The notes under the pieces were generated by a model. That model saw only the letters and a program-made list of their open reading frames with translations. It was not told where the DNA came from and ran no database searches. Positions 1 to 8,300 of a stretch of DNA of 45,860 bases are shown here, piece after piece. The translations under genes were made by a program, and so were the position numbers. Origin of the DNA: Streptomyces acidicola (lineage in GTDB: Bacteria; Actinomycetota; Actinomycetes; Streptomycetales; Streptomycetaceae). The stretch is taken from NCBI RefSeq assembly GCF_009377235.1, contig NZ_VMNX01000050.1, forward strand, positions 1 to 45,860, in the 5' to 3' direction. Each line of letters begins with the position of its first letter. Position 1 is the stretch's first letter.

Positions 1-167
1 CGATCGGGAGCGGGCCGTGGGACCGGTCGGGGCGGGACTCGTGGGTGGACGTGGACCGGGTGCTGCGGCTGCATGAGGCGGGGATGCGGAGGGAGGCGTG
101 TGCCTTGGACCGGATGCGGTTCAACTCCGTGGTGCACAGGTTGCGGGAGCGGTACGGATGGGTTTAG
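1..167 (+). CDS. C-terminal end of an unidentified protein (5' end outside window)
   Basis: An open frame runs from the window edge (codons in phase with base 3) to a TAG at 165-167. It gives about 54 residues ending in the motif LRERYGWV. The segment is rich in Arg, Asp and Trp and looks like the helical tail of a soluble protein. No catalytic motif is visible and I do not recognise the family. It is transcribed towards the PARG-like gene that follows on the opposite strand. The reading frame, codon use and absence of a competing frame support a real gene end. The function cannot be inferred from this fragment. Confidence 0.5.
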   Translation, partial: IGSGPWDRSGRDSWVDVDRVLRLHEAGMRREACALDRMRFNSVVHRLRERYGWV

Positions 168-196
168 GGCTGTTCGGAATGTGCGGGCCCGCTGAA

Positions 197-238
197 CGCA
201 CCCGCGCGGCGGAGCCGCATGTGTCGCGGCCCCGCGCC
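197..238 (-). repeat. Streptomyces-type interspersed GC-rich hairpin repeat, copy 1
   Basis: Read on the minus strand, this 42-base segment begins GGCGCGGGGC and contains the core ATGCGGCTCCGCCGCG. It matches the segment at 41329-41371 over nearly its whole length. It lies directly downstream of the PARG-like gene stop (241), where it could act as a terminator, since the GCGGCTCCGCCGC core folds on itself. Similar sequences are, from memory, common between Streptomyces genes. Confidence 0.6.
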
Positions 239-240
239 GG

Positions 241-1053
241 TCAGTAGCGCGTGAACGCCCGCTCGAAGGCGCTCCGGATCACTGCTCCCTGCGTGCGGTC
301 CAGCACCCCGAACACCACGTGCTCGAAGTGCCCCTGGAAACGGCCCTCGACCAGCAACGCTCGAAACGCCTCCGCCACCTGCCCCGGATCGTTCCCGAAC
401 ACCCCGCACCCCCACGCCCCCAGCACCAGCCGGCGGTAGCCGCACGCCGCGGCCGTCTCCAGAACCCGTTCGGCGCGGGCGGCGAGGGACCGGGGCAGCT
501 CGGGGGCCCGATCCGGCGTCGTACGTCGTACCACCGACGCGTTCGGCGCGGCGGCGGTCAGGAATCCGGCGGTGTACGGCTCGTCCAGGAGCCGTCCCCG
601 GTCGTCGCGGAAGACGGGCACGGCCGGTGAGTGGATGACACGGTCCGTGTAGAACGGGTCGCGGTGGTGGTCGTAGAACGCGCGCGCCTCACGGACGCAC
701 GCGTACAGCGCGGAGGCCCGGCACAGGGCCTCCTCCTGGGCCTGCGCGCCGTTCAGGAAACCACCCCCGGGGTTTCGCGCGGAGGCGAAGTTCAGGACGG
801 CGACCGGCGGGGCGTCGGCCCGGACCAGCCGTCGCGCGGCCTCCAGGCTGCTCTCCCCGGTGACCTCGATCCGCGTGGGGGCGGGGGTGACCCGCGGCGT
901 CTGGACCGGGTCCGGGCCGAACAGCCGCGTTCCGGCGCGCGCCGCCGCGACGGCCCCTGCGATGGACACCTCGTGCCCGTCGGCCGTGCGGTACACGCCC
1001 TTGGCGACGATCTCCTCCGTGTCCCGCGCCAACCCGCGCAGGCGCGCGCTCAT
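241..1053 (-). CDS. TIGR02452 family (microbial PARG-like) ADP-ribose glycohydrolase
   Basis: This 270-residue protein fits the bacterial TIGR02452/DUF2263 family, whose fold is related to macrodomains and poly(ADP-ribose) glycohydrolase. The signature is visible at about residues 92-105: NFASARNPGGGFLNG followed by AQAQEEAL. It supplies the GGG loop and the paired catalytic glutamates (QEE). Near the C-terminus LVLGAWGCGVFGNDP is the second conserved loop of the family. There is no signal peptide, so the protein is cytoplasmic. The ATG is preceded by a strong GGGGGAGG. It is divergent from egtA with about 310 bases between them. The likely role is removal of ADP-ribose or ADP-ribose polymers from proteins; the substrate cannot be read from sequence. 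Confidence 0.85.
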   Translation of the reverse strand: MSARLRGLARDTEEIVAKGVYRTADGHEVSIAGAVAAARAGTRLFGPDPVQTPRVTPAPTRIEVTGESSLEAARRLVRADAPPVAVLNFASARNPGGGFLNGAQAQEEALCRASALYACVREARAFYDHHRDPFYTDRVIHSPAVPVFRDDRGRLLDEPYTAGFLTAAAPNASVVRRTTPDRAPELPRSLAARAERVLETAAACGYRRLVLGAWGCGVFGNDPGQVAEAFRALLVEGRFQGHFEHVVFGVLDRTQGAVIRSAFERAFTRY

Positions 1054-1364
1054 GGCGCCTCCCCCGTGTGCGCCATGAGCGCGCCCCGAGTCGTCTCCCC
1101 CGCCGTGCTCATGCAGGCATCCTGAGCGATGCTGGTCCTACGCCGCAACGGAGTTTCCTGGTCCGGAACGGGCCGTGAAGGCTGCGGAAACGCGTCGCCG
1201 AGTCCCCTGGAGAAGGGGTTTTCGAATTCGGTTCGAATACGGAAAGACACGATGTGCACCCTTGTGCGAACCGGCGTGAGGGTCTTGGGTGAGACGAACC
1301 TTGCCGGTCCGGGCCCGTCCGGCACCGGACCGACGGCTGGGTGAAACCTCAGGAGGATCCCGAC
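1054..1364. promoter_or_regulatory. Divergent promoter region between PARG-like gene and egtA
   Basis: These 311 bases contain no convincing gene and must hold the promoters for both divergent units. Two TTCGAA hexamers (1221-1226 and 1232-1237) lie 11 bases apart, one helical turn, and could be an operator. Just upstream, CCCCT/AGGGG (1204-1218) followed by TTTT resembles a small terminator or attenuator hairpin. AGGAGG at 1351-1356 is the egtA ribosome binding site. Confidence 0.4.
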
Positions 1365-2639
1365 ATGTCCGATTCACCTGGTGACTGTGCGAGGCGACGC
1401 CCCGCCGTCACCGAGGTCGAGGTCGAGGCGCTGGTCCGTGGCATCTGTTTCAAGACCGGCCCGCCCCGCACCCTCGGTGTCGAACTGGAATGGCTCGTCC
1501 ACGAGCTGCGCGACCCGCGGCTCCCCGCATCACCCGAACGTCTCGAAGCGGCCTACGCCGCACTGCGGACCCTGCCCCTCTCCTCGGCGCTCACCGTCGA
1601 ACCGGGCGGCCAGCTGGAGCTCAGCTCGGCGCCCGCCACCTCTCTGACGGAAGTCATCGGGTCCGTCTCCTTGGACCTGGCCGCCGTCCGCGCCGTACTG
1701 CGCGAGGCGGACCTCGCCCTGAGCGGCATCGGCCACGATCCCTGGAACCCTCCCCTCCGTTACCTTCACGAGCCCCGCTACGACGCGATGGAGCAGTGCC
1801 TCGACCGCTACGGACCCGAGGGCCGGGCCATGATGTGCTCCACCGCGTCCGTCCAGGTGTGCCTGGACGCCGGGTACGAGGAGCCGGGCCCGCTGGGCTA
1901 CGGGCGGCGCTGGTGGCTGGCGCACCAGCTGGGCGCGGTGCTGCTGGCGGCGTTCGCCCACTCCCCGGTCGCCGGTGGCCGCGCCACCGGCTGGCGTTCC
2001 ACGCGGCAGTCCATGTGGGCGGGGATGGACCCCGGCCGGACCAGCGCTCCCCCGCTCAACGGCGATCCGCGGGCGGCCTGGGCGCGGCACGTGCTGGACG
2101 CGCCGGTGATGTGCGTCCGGGCCGACGAGGGCCCCTGGGGCGTCCCGGAGGGCATGAGTTTCCGGGACTGGACCCGGGCACAGGATCCGCCAGGTCGTGG
2201 GGATCTCGACTATCACCTCACGACCCTCTTCCCACCCGTTCGGCCCCGCGGTCACCTCGAACTGCGCATGATCGACGCCCAGCCCGGCGAGGACGGGTGG
2301 ATCGTGCCGCTCGCGGTGACGGCCGCCCTGTTCGAGGATCCAGGGGCGGCGGAGATCGCCTACCGGACCGTCAAACCCCTCGCCGAGCGGGCGGGGTCGC
2401 TGCCGGCTCCGTGCAATCCGCTGTGGATCGCGGCCGCCCGGTCGGGTCTTGCCGACCCCGAGCTGCACGAGGCGGCGGTCGTCTGCTTCGAGGCGGCCGC
2501 CGGGGCACTGCCCCGGCTGGGCGCGAGCACCGAGGTGTGCGCGGCCGTCGCCGCGTTCATCGACCGCTATGTGGCCCGGGGCCGCTGCCCCGCCGACGAT
2601 CTGCTCGACCTGTTCCACGGGAAGGACATCCGCACATGA
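1365..2639 (+). CDS. egtA: Glutamate-cysteine ligase EgtA (ergothioneine pathway)
   Basis: EgtA joins glutamate and cysteine to make gamma-glutamylcysteine, the sulfur donor used by EgtB. The 424-residue product has the GCS2-type carboxylate-amine ligase layout: GVELEWLVHEL near residue 35, GGQLELSSAP near residue 85, and the conserved RMMCSTASVQVCLD-like stretch around residue 158. The frame opens at a GTG at 1341, but the AGGAGG at 1351-1356 lies inside that extension and sits 8 bases before the ATG at 1365, so the ATG is preferred. It is the first gene of egtABCD and its TGA overlaps the egtB start by 4 bases, implying translational coupling. Confidence 0.93.
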   Translation: MSDSPGDCARRRPAVTEVEVEALVRGICFKTGPPRTLGVELEWLVHELRDPRLPASPERLEAAYAALRTLPLSSALTVEPGGQLELSSAPATSLTEVIGSVSLDLAAVRAVLREADLALSGIGHDPWNPPLRYLHEPRYDAMEQCLDRYGPEGRAMMCSTASVQVCLDAGYEEPGPLGYGRRWWLAHQLGAVLLAAFAHSPVAGGRATGWRSTRQSMWAGMDPGRTSAPPLNGDPRAAWARHVLDAPVMCVRADEGPWGVPEGMSFRDWTRAQDPPGRGDLDYHLTTLFPPVRPRGHLELRMIDAQPGEDGWIVPLAVTAALFEDPGAAEIAYRTVKPLAERAGSLPAPCNPLWIAAARSGLADPELHEAAVVCFEAAAGALPRLGASTEVCAAVAAFIDRYVARGRCPADDLLDLFHGKDIRT

Positions 2640-3982
2640 CCGTCCCCGAGACCACCGAGACGACCGAGACGACCGATCCGGAGACGCTTCGCGAGCGCGC
2701 GCTTCAGGCGCTGACCACGGCCCGCGCCCGTACCGCGCTGCTCACCTCCTGCGTCGAGGACCCCGAGCTGACCGCACAGCACTCGCCACTGATGTCCCCA
2801 CTGGTGTGGGACCTGGCGCACATCGGCAACCAGGAGGAGCTGTGGCTGCTGCGGACCGTCGCGGGGCGTGAGGCGATGCGGCCCGAGATCGACGGGATCT
2901 ACGACGCGTTCGAGCACCCGCGGGCCGAGCGGCCCTCGCTGCCGCTGCTGCCGCCCGCCGAGGCCCGTCGGTACGCGGCCGAGGTGCGGGGCCGGGCGCT
3001 GGACGTGCTGGAGAGCACCGCGTTCCACGGCACCCGGCTCACCGAGGCGGGTTTCGCGTTCGGGATGATCGCCCAGCACGAACAGCAGCACGACGAGACG
3101 ATGCTGATCACCCACCAGCTCCGCAAGGGCGGCGCGGCCCTGACCGCGCCGGATCCGGAGCCGGTGCCGCTGTTCACGGGACCCTCCGAGGTCCTCGTGC
3201 CCGGCGGCCCGTTCATGATGGGCACGTCGACCGAACCCTGGGCGCTGGACAACGAGCGGCCCGCGCACCGACGGCTGGTCCCGCCCTTCCACATCGACAC
3301 CACGCCGGTCACGAACGGCGCCTACCGGGCGTTCATCGAGGACGGCGGCTACGACGACGAGCGCTGGTGGGCCCCTCAGGGCTGGAACCACATCAAGGCG
3401 CACGGCATCTCGGCGCCCCTGTTCTGGCGTCGCGACGGCGGGCAGTGGATGCGGCGGCACTTCGGCGTCACCGAGGCCATACCGCCGGACGAGCCCGTCC
3501 TGCACGTGTCCTGGTACGAGGCCGACGCGTACGCCCGCTGGGCGGGGCGCCGGCTGCCCACGGAGGCCGAGTGGGAGAAGGCGGCCCGCCACGACCCGGC
3601 CACCGGCCGCTCGACGCGCTACCCGTGGGGCGACGCCGACCCCACGCCGGTCCACGCCAACCTCGGCCAGCGCCATCTGCGCCCGGCACCGGCGGGCAGC
3701 TGTCCGGCGGGCGCGTCGCCGCTCGGGGTGCGGCAGCTGATCGGGGACGTGTGGGAGTGGACGTCGAGCGACTTCCTGCCCTATCCCGGATTCGCGGCGT
3801 TCCCGTACAAGGAGTACTCGGAGGTGTTCTTCGGTCCCGAGTACAAGGTGCTGCGCGGTGGTTCGTTCGCCGTGGACGCGGTGGCGTGCCGGGGGACGTT
3901 CCGCAACTGGGACTATCCGATCCGGCGGCAGATCTTCTCCGGTTTCCGCACGGCGCGGGACGCCTCCCCGGAGCTCGGCTGA
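2636..3982 (+). CDS. egtB: Ergothioneine sulfoxide synthase EgtB
   Basis: EgtB is the non-haem iron enzyme that couples hercynine to gamma-glutamylcysteine with O2 to give a sulfoxide. The 448-residue product shows a DinB-like N-terminal domain with the three-histidine iron site: His62 in WDLAHIGNQEE and His148/His152 in HEQQHDE. A formylglycine-generating-enzyme-like domain follows from about residue 190 (VPGGPFMMG, RLPTEAEWEKAA, GDVWEWTSS, LRGGSFA). The start is fixed by the ATGA overlap with egtA. A much longer same-frame extension reaching upstream of 2636 runs through egtA in another frame and is not real. Its last base overlaps the egtC ATG. Confidence 0.95.
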   Translation: MTVPETTETTETTDPETLRERALQALTTARARTALLTSCVEDPELTAQHSPLMSPLVWDLAHIGNQEELWLLRTVAGREAMRPEIDGIYDAFEHPRAERPSLPLLPPAEARRYAAEVRGRALDVLESTAFHGTRLTEAGFAFGMIAQHEQQHDETMLITHQLRKGGAALTAPDPEPVPLFTGPSEVLVPGGPFMMGTSTEPWALDNERPAHRRLVPPFHIDTTPVTNGAYRAFIEDGGYDDERWWAPQGWNHIKAHGISAPLFWRRDGGQWMRRHFGVTEAIPPDEPVLHVSWYEADAYARWAGRRLPTEAEWEKAARHDPATGRSTRYPWGDADPTPVHANLGQRHLRPAPAGSCPAGASPLGVRQLIGDVWEWTSSDFLPYPGFAAFPYKEYSEVFFGPEYKVLRGGSFAVDAVACRGTFRNWDYPIRRQIFSGFRTARDASPELG

Positions 3983-4836
3983 TGTGCCGCCATCTGGCGT
4001 TCCTGGGTCCCGAGGAGCCGCTCGGCGGGCTCCTCGTGGACCCGCCGCACAGCCTGTACCGGCAGTCGTGGGCGCCGCGGCGGCAGCGGTACGGGACGGT
4101 CAACGCCGACGGTTTCGGCGTCGGCTGGTACGCGGAGGGCGACCCGGTACCTGCGCGCTACCGGCGGGCCGGGCCGATCTGGGGCGACCAGAGCTTCGCG
4201 GACCTGGCCCGGGTCGTGCGGACCACCGGGCTGCTGGCCGCCGTGCGGGACGCGACCGTGGCGGGGGCGGACGGGGAGGCCGCGGCGGCGCCGTTCGCCG
4301 CGGGGACCTGGCTGTTCAGCCACAACGGTGCCGTCGCCGGCTGGCCGCACTCCCTCGCGTCCCTCGTACCTTCCCTGCCCCCGGTGGAGCTGCTGTCGCT
4401 GGAGGCCCGCTCCGACTCCGCGTTCGTCTGGGCGCTGGTGCTGAACCGGCTGCGTGGCGGTGACGGGGAGGGGCAGGCGCTCGCCGACACCGTCCTGGAG
4501 GTCGCCCGGGCGGCGCCCGGTTCCCGCCTCAATCTGCTGCTCACCAACGGCGAGATGATCGCCGCCACGGCCTGGGGCGACACCGTCTGGTACCTGTCCG
4601 AGCCCGGCCGTCGCACGGTCGTCGCGTCCGAGCCGTACGACGACGACCCGCACTGGCAGGAGGTACCCGACCGCACTCTGCTCGTGGCGAGCCGTACGGA
4701 CGTCCTGCTCACCCCGCTGAAGGAACCCGACGACAAGGCGACGGACACCGCTGACACCACTGGCACGCCCGTTCCCCTACGCCACACGGCATCCGACGAC
4801 AAGGCATCCGCACCACCCAAGGAGCCCATCGCGTGA
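3982..4836 (+). CDS. egtC: Gamma-glutamyl-hercynylcysteine sulfoxide amidohydrolase EgtC
   Basis: EgtC is a class II glutamine amidotransferase-like hydrolase that removes the gamma-glutamyl group after EgtB. The 284-residue product starts MCRHLAFLG, so Cys2 becomes the N-terminal nucleophile after Met removal. NADGFGVGWY, FSHNGAVAGW and SDSAFVWAL are the expected substrate-loop motifs. The start follows from the TGATG overlap with egtB. The C-terminus carries a low-complexity tail of about 35 residues in which KEPDDKA and SDDKASAPPKEP recur. It lies past the last fold segment and is probably disordered. The gene ends in a GTGA overlap with egtD. Confidence 0.93.
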   Translation: MCRHLAFLGPEEPLGGLLVDPPHSLYRQSWAPRRQRYGTVNADGFGVGWYAEGDPVPARYRRAGPIWGDQSFADLARVVRTTGLLAAVRDATVAGADGEAAAAPFAAGTWLFSHNGAVAGWPHSLASLVPSLPPVELLSLEARSDSAFVWALVLNRLRGGDGEGQALADTVLEVARAAPGSRLNLLLTNGEMIAATAWGDTVWYLSEPGRRTVVASEPYDDDPHWQEVPDRTLLVASRTDVLLTPLKEPDDKATDTADTTGTPVPLRHTASDDKASAPPKEPIA

Positions 4837-5834
4837 GCCCGTTCCAGCTGACCCGCACCCTGCCCGAGGACGCCACGGACGCGGCCCTGCGCTCCGACGT
4901 CCTGCGCGGCCTCACCGTCCCCCAAGCTCTCGACTCCGCTCGACCAGGGGGGACCCCCATCCCCAAGACGCTGCCTCCGAAGTGGTTCTACGACGCGCAC
5001 GGCAGCGACCTGTTCGAGCAGATCACCGAACTGCCCGAGTACTACCCGACGCGGGCCGAGCGCGAGATCCTTCTGGCCCGCGCCCCGGAGATCGCCGCCG
5101 CGACCGCCGCCCGCACCCTCGTCGAGCTGGGCTCCGGCTCCTCGGACAAGACCCGGCATCTCCTCGACGCCATGCCCGGCCTGCACACGTACGTGCCCGT
5201 CGACGTCAGCGAGAGCGCGCTGCGGCAGGCGGGCGAGGCGCTGATCGCCGAGCGGCCCGGCCTCCATGTGCACGCGCTGATCGCCGACTTCACCGCCGCG
5301 CTCACGCTGCCGGACACGCCCGAACCGCGGCTCGTGGCGTTCCTGGGCGGCACCGTCGGCAATCTGCTGCCCGCCGAACGCGCCGCTTTCCTGGCCTCCG
5401 TACGTGCCCTGATGTCACCCGGCGACGCGCTGCTGCTCGGCACGGACCTGGTCAAGGACGCGTCGGTGCTCGTGGCCGCGTACGACGACGCGGCCGGGGT
5501 GACCGCCGAGTTCAACAAGAACGTGCTGACGGTCGTGAACCGCGAGCTCGACGCGGACTTCGACCTCGACGCCTTCGACCACGTCGCCCGGTGGGACACC
5601 GAGAACGAGTGGATCGAGATGCGGCTGCGGTCGCGGCGGGCACAGACCGTGAAGATCACGGCGGTGGACCTCGCGGTGGACTTCGCGGCCGGGGAGGATC
5701 TGCGCACCGAGGTCTCGGCGAAGTTCCGCGAGAACGGAGTGCGGGGTGAACTGGCCGCCGCTGGGCTGAAGTTGACCCACTGGTGGACGGACCGGGAGGC
5801 CCGGTTCGCACTGTCGTTGAGCATGGCGCGGTGA
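4833..5834 (+). CDS. egtD: L-histidine N-alpha-methyltransferase EgtD
   Basis: EgtD trimethylates histidine with SAM to make hercynine, the first committed ergothioneine intermediate. The 333-residue protein has the DUF2260-type SAM methyltransferase fold: LPPKWFYDAHGSDLFEQI, YYPTRAEREIL, LVELGSGSSDKT (SAM loop), FLGGTVGNL, and ENEWIEMRL in the substrate-binding lobe. The GTG start overlaps the egtC stop. Residues about 29-44 (VPQALDSARPGGTPIP) look like an insertion, because other EgtD proteins, as I recall them, run directly from a short RGLT-like segment into PKTLPPKWFYD. At DNA level this stretch is a palindromic interspersed repeat in frame. No egtE-like C-S lyase is adjacent, so that step must be encoded elsewhere. 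Confidence 0.94.
   Translation: MSPFQLTRTLPEDATDAALRSDVLRGLTVPQALDSARPGGTPIPKTLPPKWFYDAHGSDLFEQITELPEYYPTRAEREILLARAPEIAAATAARTLVELGSGSSDKTRHLLDAMPGLHTYVPVDVSESALRQAGEALIAERPGLHVHALIADFTAALTLPDTPEPRLVAFLGGTVGNLLPAERAAFLASVRALMSPGDALLLGTDLVKDASVLVAAYDDAAGVTAEFNKNVLTVVNRELDADFDLDAFDHVARWDTENEWIEMRLRSRRAQTVKITAVDLAVDFAAGEDLRTEVSAKFRENGVRGELAAAGLKLTHWWTDREARFALSLSMAR
4917..4964 (+). repeat. Palindromic interspersed repeat inserted in frame in egtD
   Basis: GTCCCCC at 4917-4923 is matched by GGGGGAC at 4948-4954, flanking CTCGACTCCGCTCGACCAG and followed by CCCCAT. From memory, this closely resembles a short repeat that occurs many times between Streptomyces genes. Here it lies inside egtD and adds about 13-16 residues without breaking the frame. 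Confidence 0.55.
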
Positions 5835-5978
5835 CGACGGGGCGTCGGGTTCGGGTCCGAGCGGGGTCCGGACCCGGCGCCGCTGGGCCGGTTGCCGCCG
5901 ACGCCTCGCGGGCCGCCGCGCTCTGCGGCACCGTGGAGTGACGCGTGGCACACCGGCCACAGCGGAGAGGAGCACCGT

Positions 5979-6194
5979 ATGTCCGACCACACCTACCGCG
6001 TCACCGAGATCGTCGGCAGCTCCGCGGAGGGCGTCGACCAGGCCGTCCGCAACGCCCTCTCGCGCGCCTCACAGACCCTGCGCCTGCTGGACTGGTTCGA
6101 GGTCACGCAGATCAGGGGCCACATCGAGAACGGCGAGATCAAGCACTTCCAGGTCGGCCTGAAGGTCGGCTTCCGGCTGGAGGACACGGGCTGA
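5979..6194 (+). CDS. Dodecin family flavin-binding protein
   Basis: This 71-residue protein is a typical dodecin: a beta-alpha-beta-beta unit that assembles into hollow dodecamers storing flavin, and in some bacteria CoA. YRVTEIVGSS at the N-terminus, the amphipathic helix VDQAVRNALSRAS, the flavin-stacking Trp in LDWFEV and the closing FQVGLKVGFRLED strand are all present. The ATG at 5979 follows GGAGAGG with good spacing. A longer in-frame extension upstream lacks family sequence. It sits alone between egtD and a convergent marR gene, close to the flavoprotein module at 9165-11650, which fits a role in buffering FMN/FAD. Confidence 0.92.
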   Translation: MSDHTYRVTEIVGSSAEGVDQAVRNALSRASQTLRLLDWFEVTQIRGHIENGEIKHFQVGLKVGFRLEDTG

Positions 6195-6230
6195 CGGTCG
6201 GGGACCTGGCGCGCGGTGGTCCTCGCGCCG

Positions 6231-6256
6231 GGGGCGGCGTGAGCGGTCGCCGCCCC
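6231..6256. terminator. Bidirectional terminator between dodecin and marR
   Basis: GGGGCGGCG (6231-6239) and CGCCGCCCC (6248-6256) form a perfect 9-bp stem with an 8-base loop. It lies between the convergent dodecin and MarR genes. There is no U-tract, as is usual in streptomycetes. Confidence 0.6.
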
Positions 6257-6273
6257 GGGGCACGGGCAGGGGT

Positions 6274-6792
6274 TCAGGCCAGGTTCGCCGCGGCGGCCTT
6301 CTCCTGCTCGACGAGCTCTTCGCCGTGGCGCAGGAAGTCGTCGACCATGCGGTGGAAGAGGGAGGCGAGCTGGCGCAGTTCCTCGGGCGACCAGTTGTCC
6401 AGGGCCAGTTGCATACCGCGGGCACCGGCGTCGCGGATGCGGTCGACGGCCTCCTGGCCGGTCTTGGTGAGCTTGATGCGCTGGGCGCGGCGGTCGTCGG
6501 GGTCGGGGATGCGGTCCACGTAGCCGGACTTCTGCAGCTGCTGCACCTGGCGGGTGACGTGCGAGGCCTCCACGCCCAGCCGGTTGGCGAGCTCCCCCGG
6601 ACGCAGCGGCTCGGAGTCGGCCATCTGTCGCAGCAACGCCACTGCGGCCCGGTCGAGCGGCACTCCGGCCAGGGCCATCAGGCGTTCATGCTGCCGGGTA
6701 CGGGTGCTCAGATAGGTGATGCGAGTGAGGGCACGCTCGATCTCGATCACTTCCGGCGAGGCGGGGACGCTGGGGAGCGGTGGTGTGGCCAT
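6274..6792 (-). CDS. MarR family transcriptional regulator (paralog 1)
   Basis: This 172-residue winged-helix regulator carries the MarR core: LDRAAVALLRQMADS, LRPGELANRLGVEASHVTRQVQQL (recognition helix), and DPDDRRAQRIKLTKTG (wing with the conserved DxRxxR-type motif). The C-terminal helix WSPEELRQLASLFHRMVDDFL is the dimerisation helix. It is strikingly similar along its whole length to the second MarR at 23367-23882, so the two are paralogs. An operator-like TTGCCTTACTCAAGTAA (6823-6839) lies just upstream, matching sites in front of the second copy and consistent with autoregulation. No obvious redox Cys is present. The inducer is unknown. Confidence 0.9.
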   Translation of the reverse strand: MATPPLPSVPASPEVIEIERALTRITYLSTRTRQHERLMALAGVPLDRAAVALLRQMADSEPLRPGELANRLGVEASHVTRQVQQLQKSGYVDRIPDPDDRRAQRIKLTKTGQEAVDRIRDAGARGMQLALDNWSPEELRQLASLFHRMVDDFLRHGEELVEQEKAAAANLA

Positions 6793-6822
6793 ACGGCAAC
6801 TTTACCATCTTGTTGCCTTACT

Positions 6823-6839
6823 CAAGTAAATTCTCGGGC
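6823..6839. promoter_or_regulatory. MarR operator-like site upstream of marR paralog 1
   Basis: TTGCCTTACTCAAGTAA is an imperfect palindrome of the TTGCTTGA-C-TCAAGTAA type. It matches 15 of 17 bases of the site at 23930-23946. It lies 30 bases upstream of the marR ATG, so a bound repressor would block that promoter. Confidence 0.6.
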
Positions 6840-6845
6840 CGCTGT

Positions 6846-8300
6846 TCACGCGCGCGTGGGCAGCCTGAGGGTGAAGGTCGTCGCGCCGGGCCCGCTGCTC
6901 AGCTCGATCGTGCCGCCGTGCGCCGCGACGAGGGAGCGGGCGACCGAAAGGCCGAGGCCGCTGCCGCCGCGGTCACGGCTGCGGGCCTTGTCGACCCGGT
7001 AGAAGCGGTCGAAGACCCGGTCCCGGTCGGCGGCCGGGATGCCCGGCCCGGAGTCGGTGACCCTGACCACGGCCGCCGGTCCGGCGGGGCCGGACTCCTC
7101 CACGGCCACTTCCACGGCCACCTTCGTTCCGGCCGGGGTGTGCACGGCCGCGTTGGTGAGCAGGTTGTCCAGTACCTGCCGGATCCGCAGGGGGTCGATA
7201 CGGAGCCGTAGGGGACCGGGGCCCGTCGTCACGGTCAGCGGGTGGTCCGGGCGGCCCGCGCGGAACGCGTCCGCGGCCTGGCGGACCAGTTCGACCAGGT
7301 CGGCATCCTGCGGCCGCAGCGGCGTCTCGACCTCGGCGGCGTCCAGCCGGGCGAGCAGCAGCAGGTCGTCCAGCAGGACACCCATCCGGGCAGCCTCGGC
7401 GCGCAGCCGGGCCAGGTGCCGGTCCCGCTCCTCGGGGGCGTTGGCCGCCGCGTACTGGAACAGGTCGGCATAGCCGCGCACCGACATCAGGGGTGTGCGC
7501 AGTTCGTGCGAGGCGTCCGCGACGAAGCGGCGCAGGCGCTGCTCGGCCTCGGTGCGCACGGCGAGCGCGTCGTCGATGTGCTCCAGCATCGTGTTGAACG
7601 CGGTGCGCAGTTCCTCGACCTCGGGGCCGCCCTTGCCGCCGTCGGCGCGCACCGGCAGCCGCGCCGAGTCCGTCGTCAGGTCGTGCGAGGTGATGCCGCG
7701 GGCCGTGCGCGCCATCTCACCGATCGGCTTCAGACCGCGCCGCAGCAGCGACCGCCCCAACACCACGAGCGCCAGCAGCGCCGGCGCGAAGGTGATCACC
7801 TGGACCGTGATCAGGCGCCCGACAGTGTCCTCGATGTCCTTCATGGGCGCGGCGCTGACGAGGACCACCCCGGGTTCCACCTCGCAGGCCCGCAGCCGGT
7901 ACAGGCCGTCGCCCTTGAGGGACTCGGTGCGGATGACCTCCGTGTCCGCGGCGATCTGGGCCCGGGCCACCATGGTGAGGTCATCGACGTCCCCGGGTAT
8001 GTCGGCGGGGTCCTCGGGCCTGCGCAGTGTGGGTATGCCGTCCGACACGTCGTAGACGGCGTAGTACCAGCGGTAGTACTTCTTGCCCTGGAGCGTGCCG
8101 CTGTCCGCGATGCTCTTGGACTGGGCGATCTGAGCGAGCTTCAGCTGCTCGTTGAGCTGGGCCGACAGATAGTCCCGCATGTACGTCGTGAGGGCCGTGC
8201 CGACGACGGCGAACACGGCCAGCGAGAGCACCCCCAGGCCCAGTGCCAGGCGGGTGCCGAGGGGCATCCTGCGGTAGGTCCGCTTCAGCCGGTCGATCAC
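6846..8300 (-). CDS. Membrane sensor histidine kinase
   Basis: This is a 484-residue HisKA-type kinase. A first membrane helix (about residues 17-38, LALGLGVLSLAVFAVVG) and a second (about 155-175, VITFAPALLALVVL) flank an extracellular sensor region of about 115 residues. A HAMP linker follows, then the phosphoacceptor box VADASHELRTPLMSVRGYADL. Catalytic boxes are DNLLTNAAVHTP (N), DSGPGIP (G1), FDRFYRV (F) and GGSGLGLSVA (G2). The GTG start overlaps the response-regulator stop by 4 bases (GTGA), so the pair is coupled. Divergence from the ferric-reductase module suggests it controls that module. The sensed signal is unknown. Confidence 0.93.
   Translation of the reverse strand: MIDRLKRTYRRMPLGTRLALGLGVLSLAVFAVVGTALTTYMRDYLSAQLNEQLKLAQIAQSKSIADSGTLQGKKYYRWYYAVYDVSDGIPTLRRPEDPADIPGDVDDLTMVARAQIAADTEVIRTESLKGDGLYRLRACEVEPGVVLVSAAPMKDIEDTVGRLITVQVITFAPALLALVVLGRSLLRRGLKPIGEMARTARGITSHDLTTDSARLPVRADGGKGGPEVEELRTAFNTMLEHIDDALAVRTEAEQRLRRFVADASHELRTPLMSVRGYADLFQYAAANAPEERDRHLARLRAEAARMGVLLDDLLLLARLDAAEVETPLRPQDADLVELVRQAADAFRAGRPDHPLTVTTGPGPLRLRIDPLRIRQVLDNLLTNAAVHTPAGTKVAVEVAVEESGPAGPAAVVRVTDSGPGIPAADRDRVFDRFYRVDKARSRDRGGSGLGLSVARSLVAAHGGTIELSSGPGATTFTLRLPTRA

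Noticed and set aside
1490..2635. Long upstream extension of the egtB reading frame
   Set aside because: It overlaps egtA in another frame, gives Arg/Pro-rich sequence without homology, and the ATG at 2636 has the expected 4-base overlap and EgtB N-terminus.
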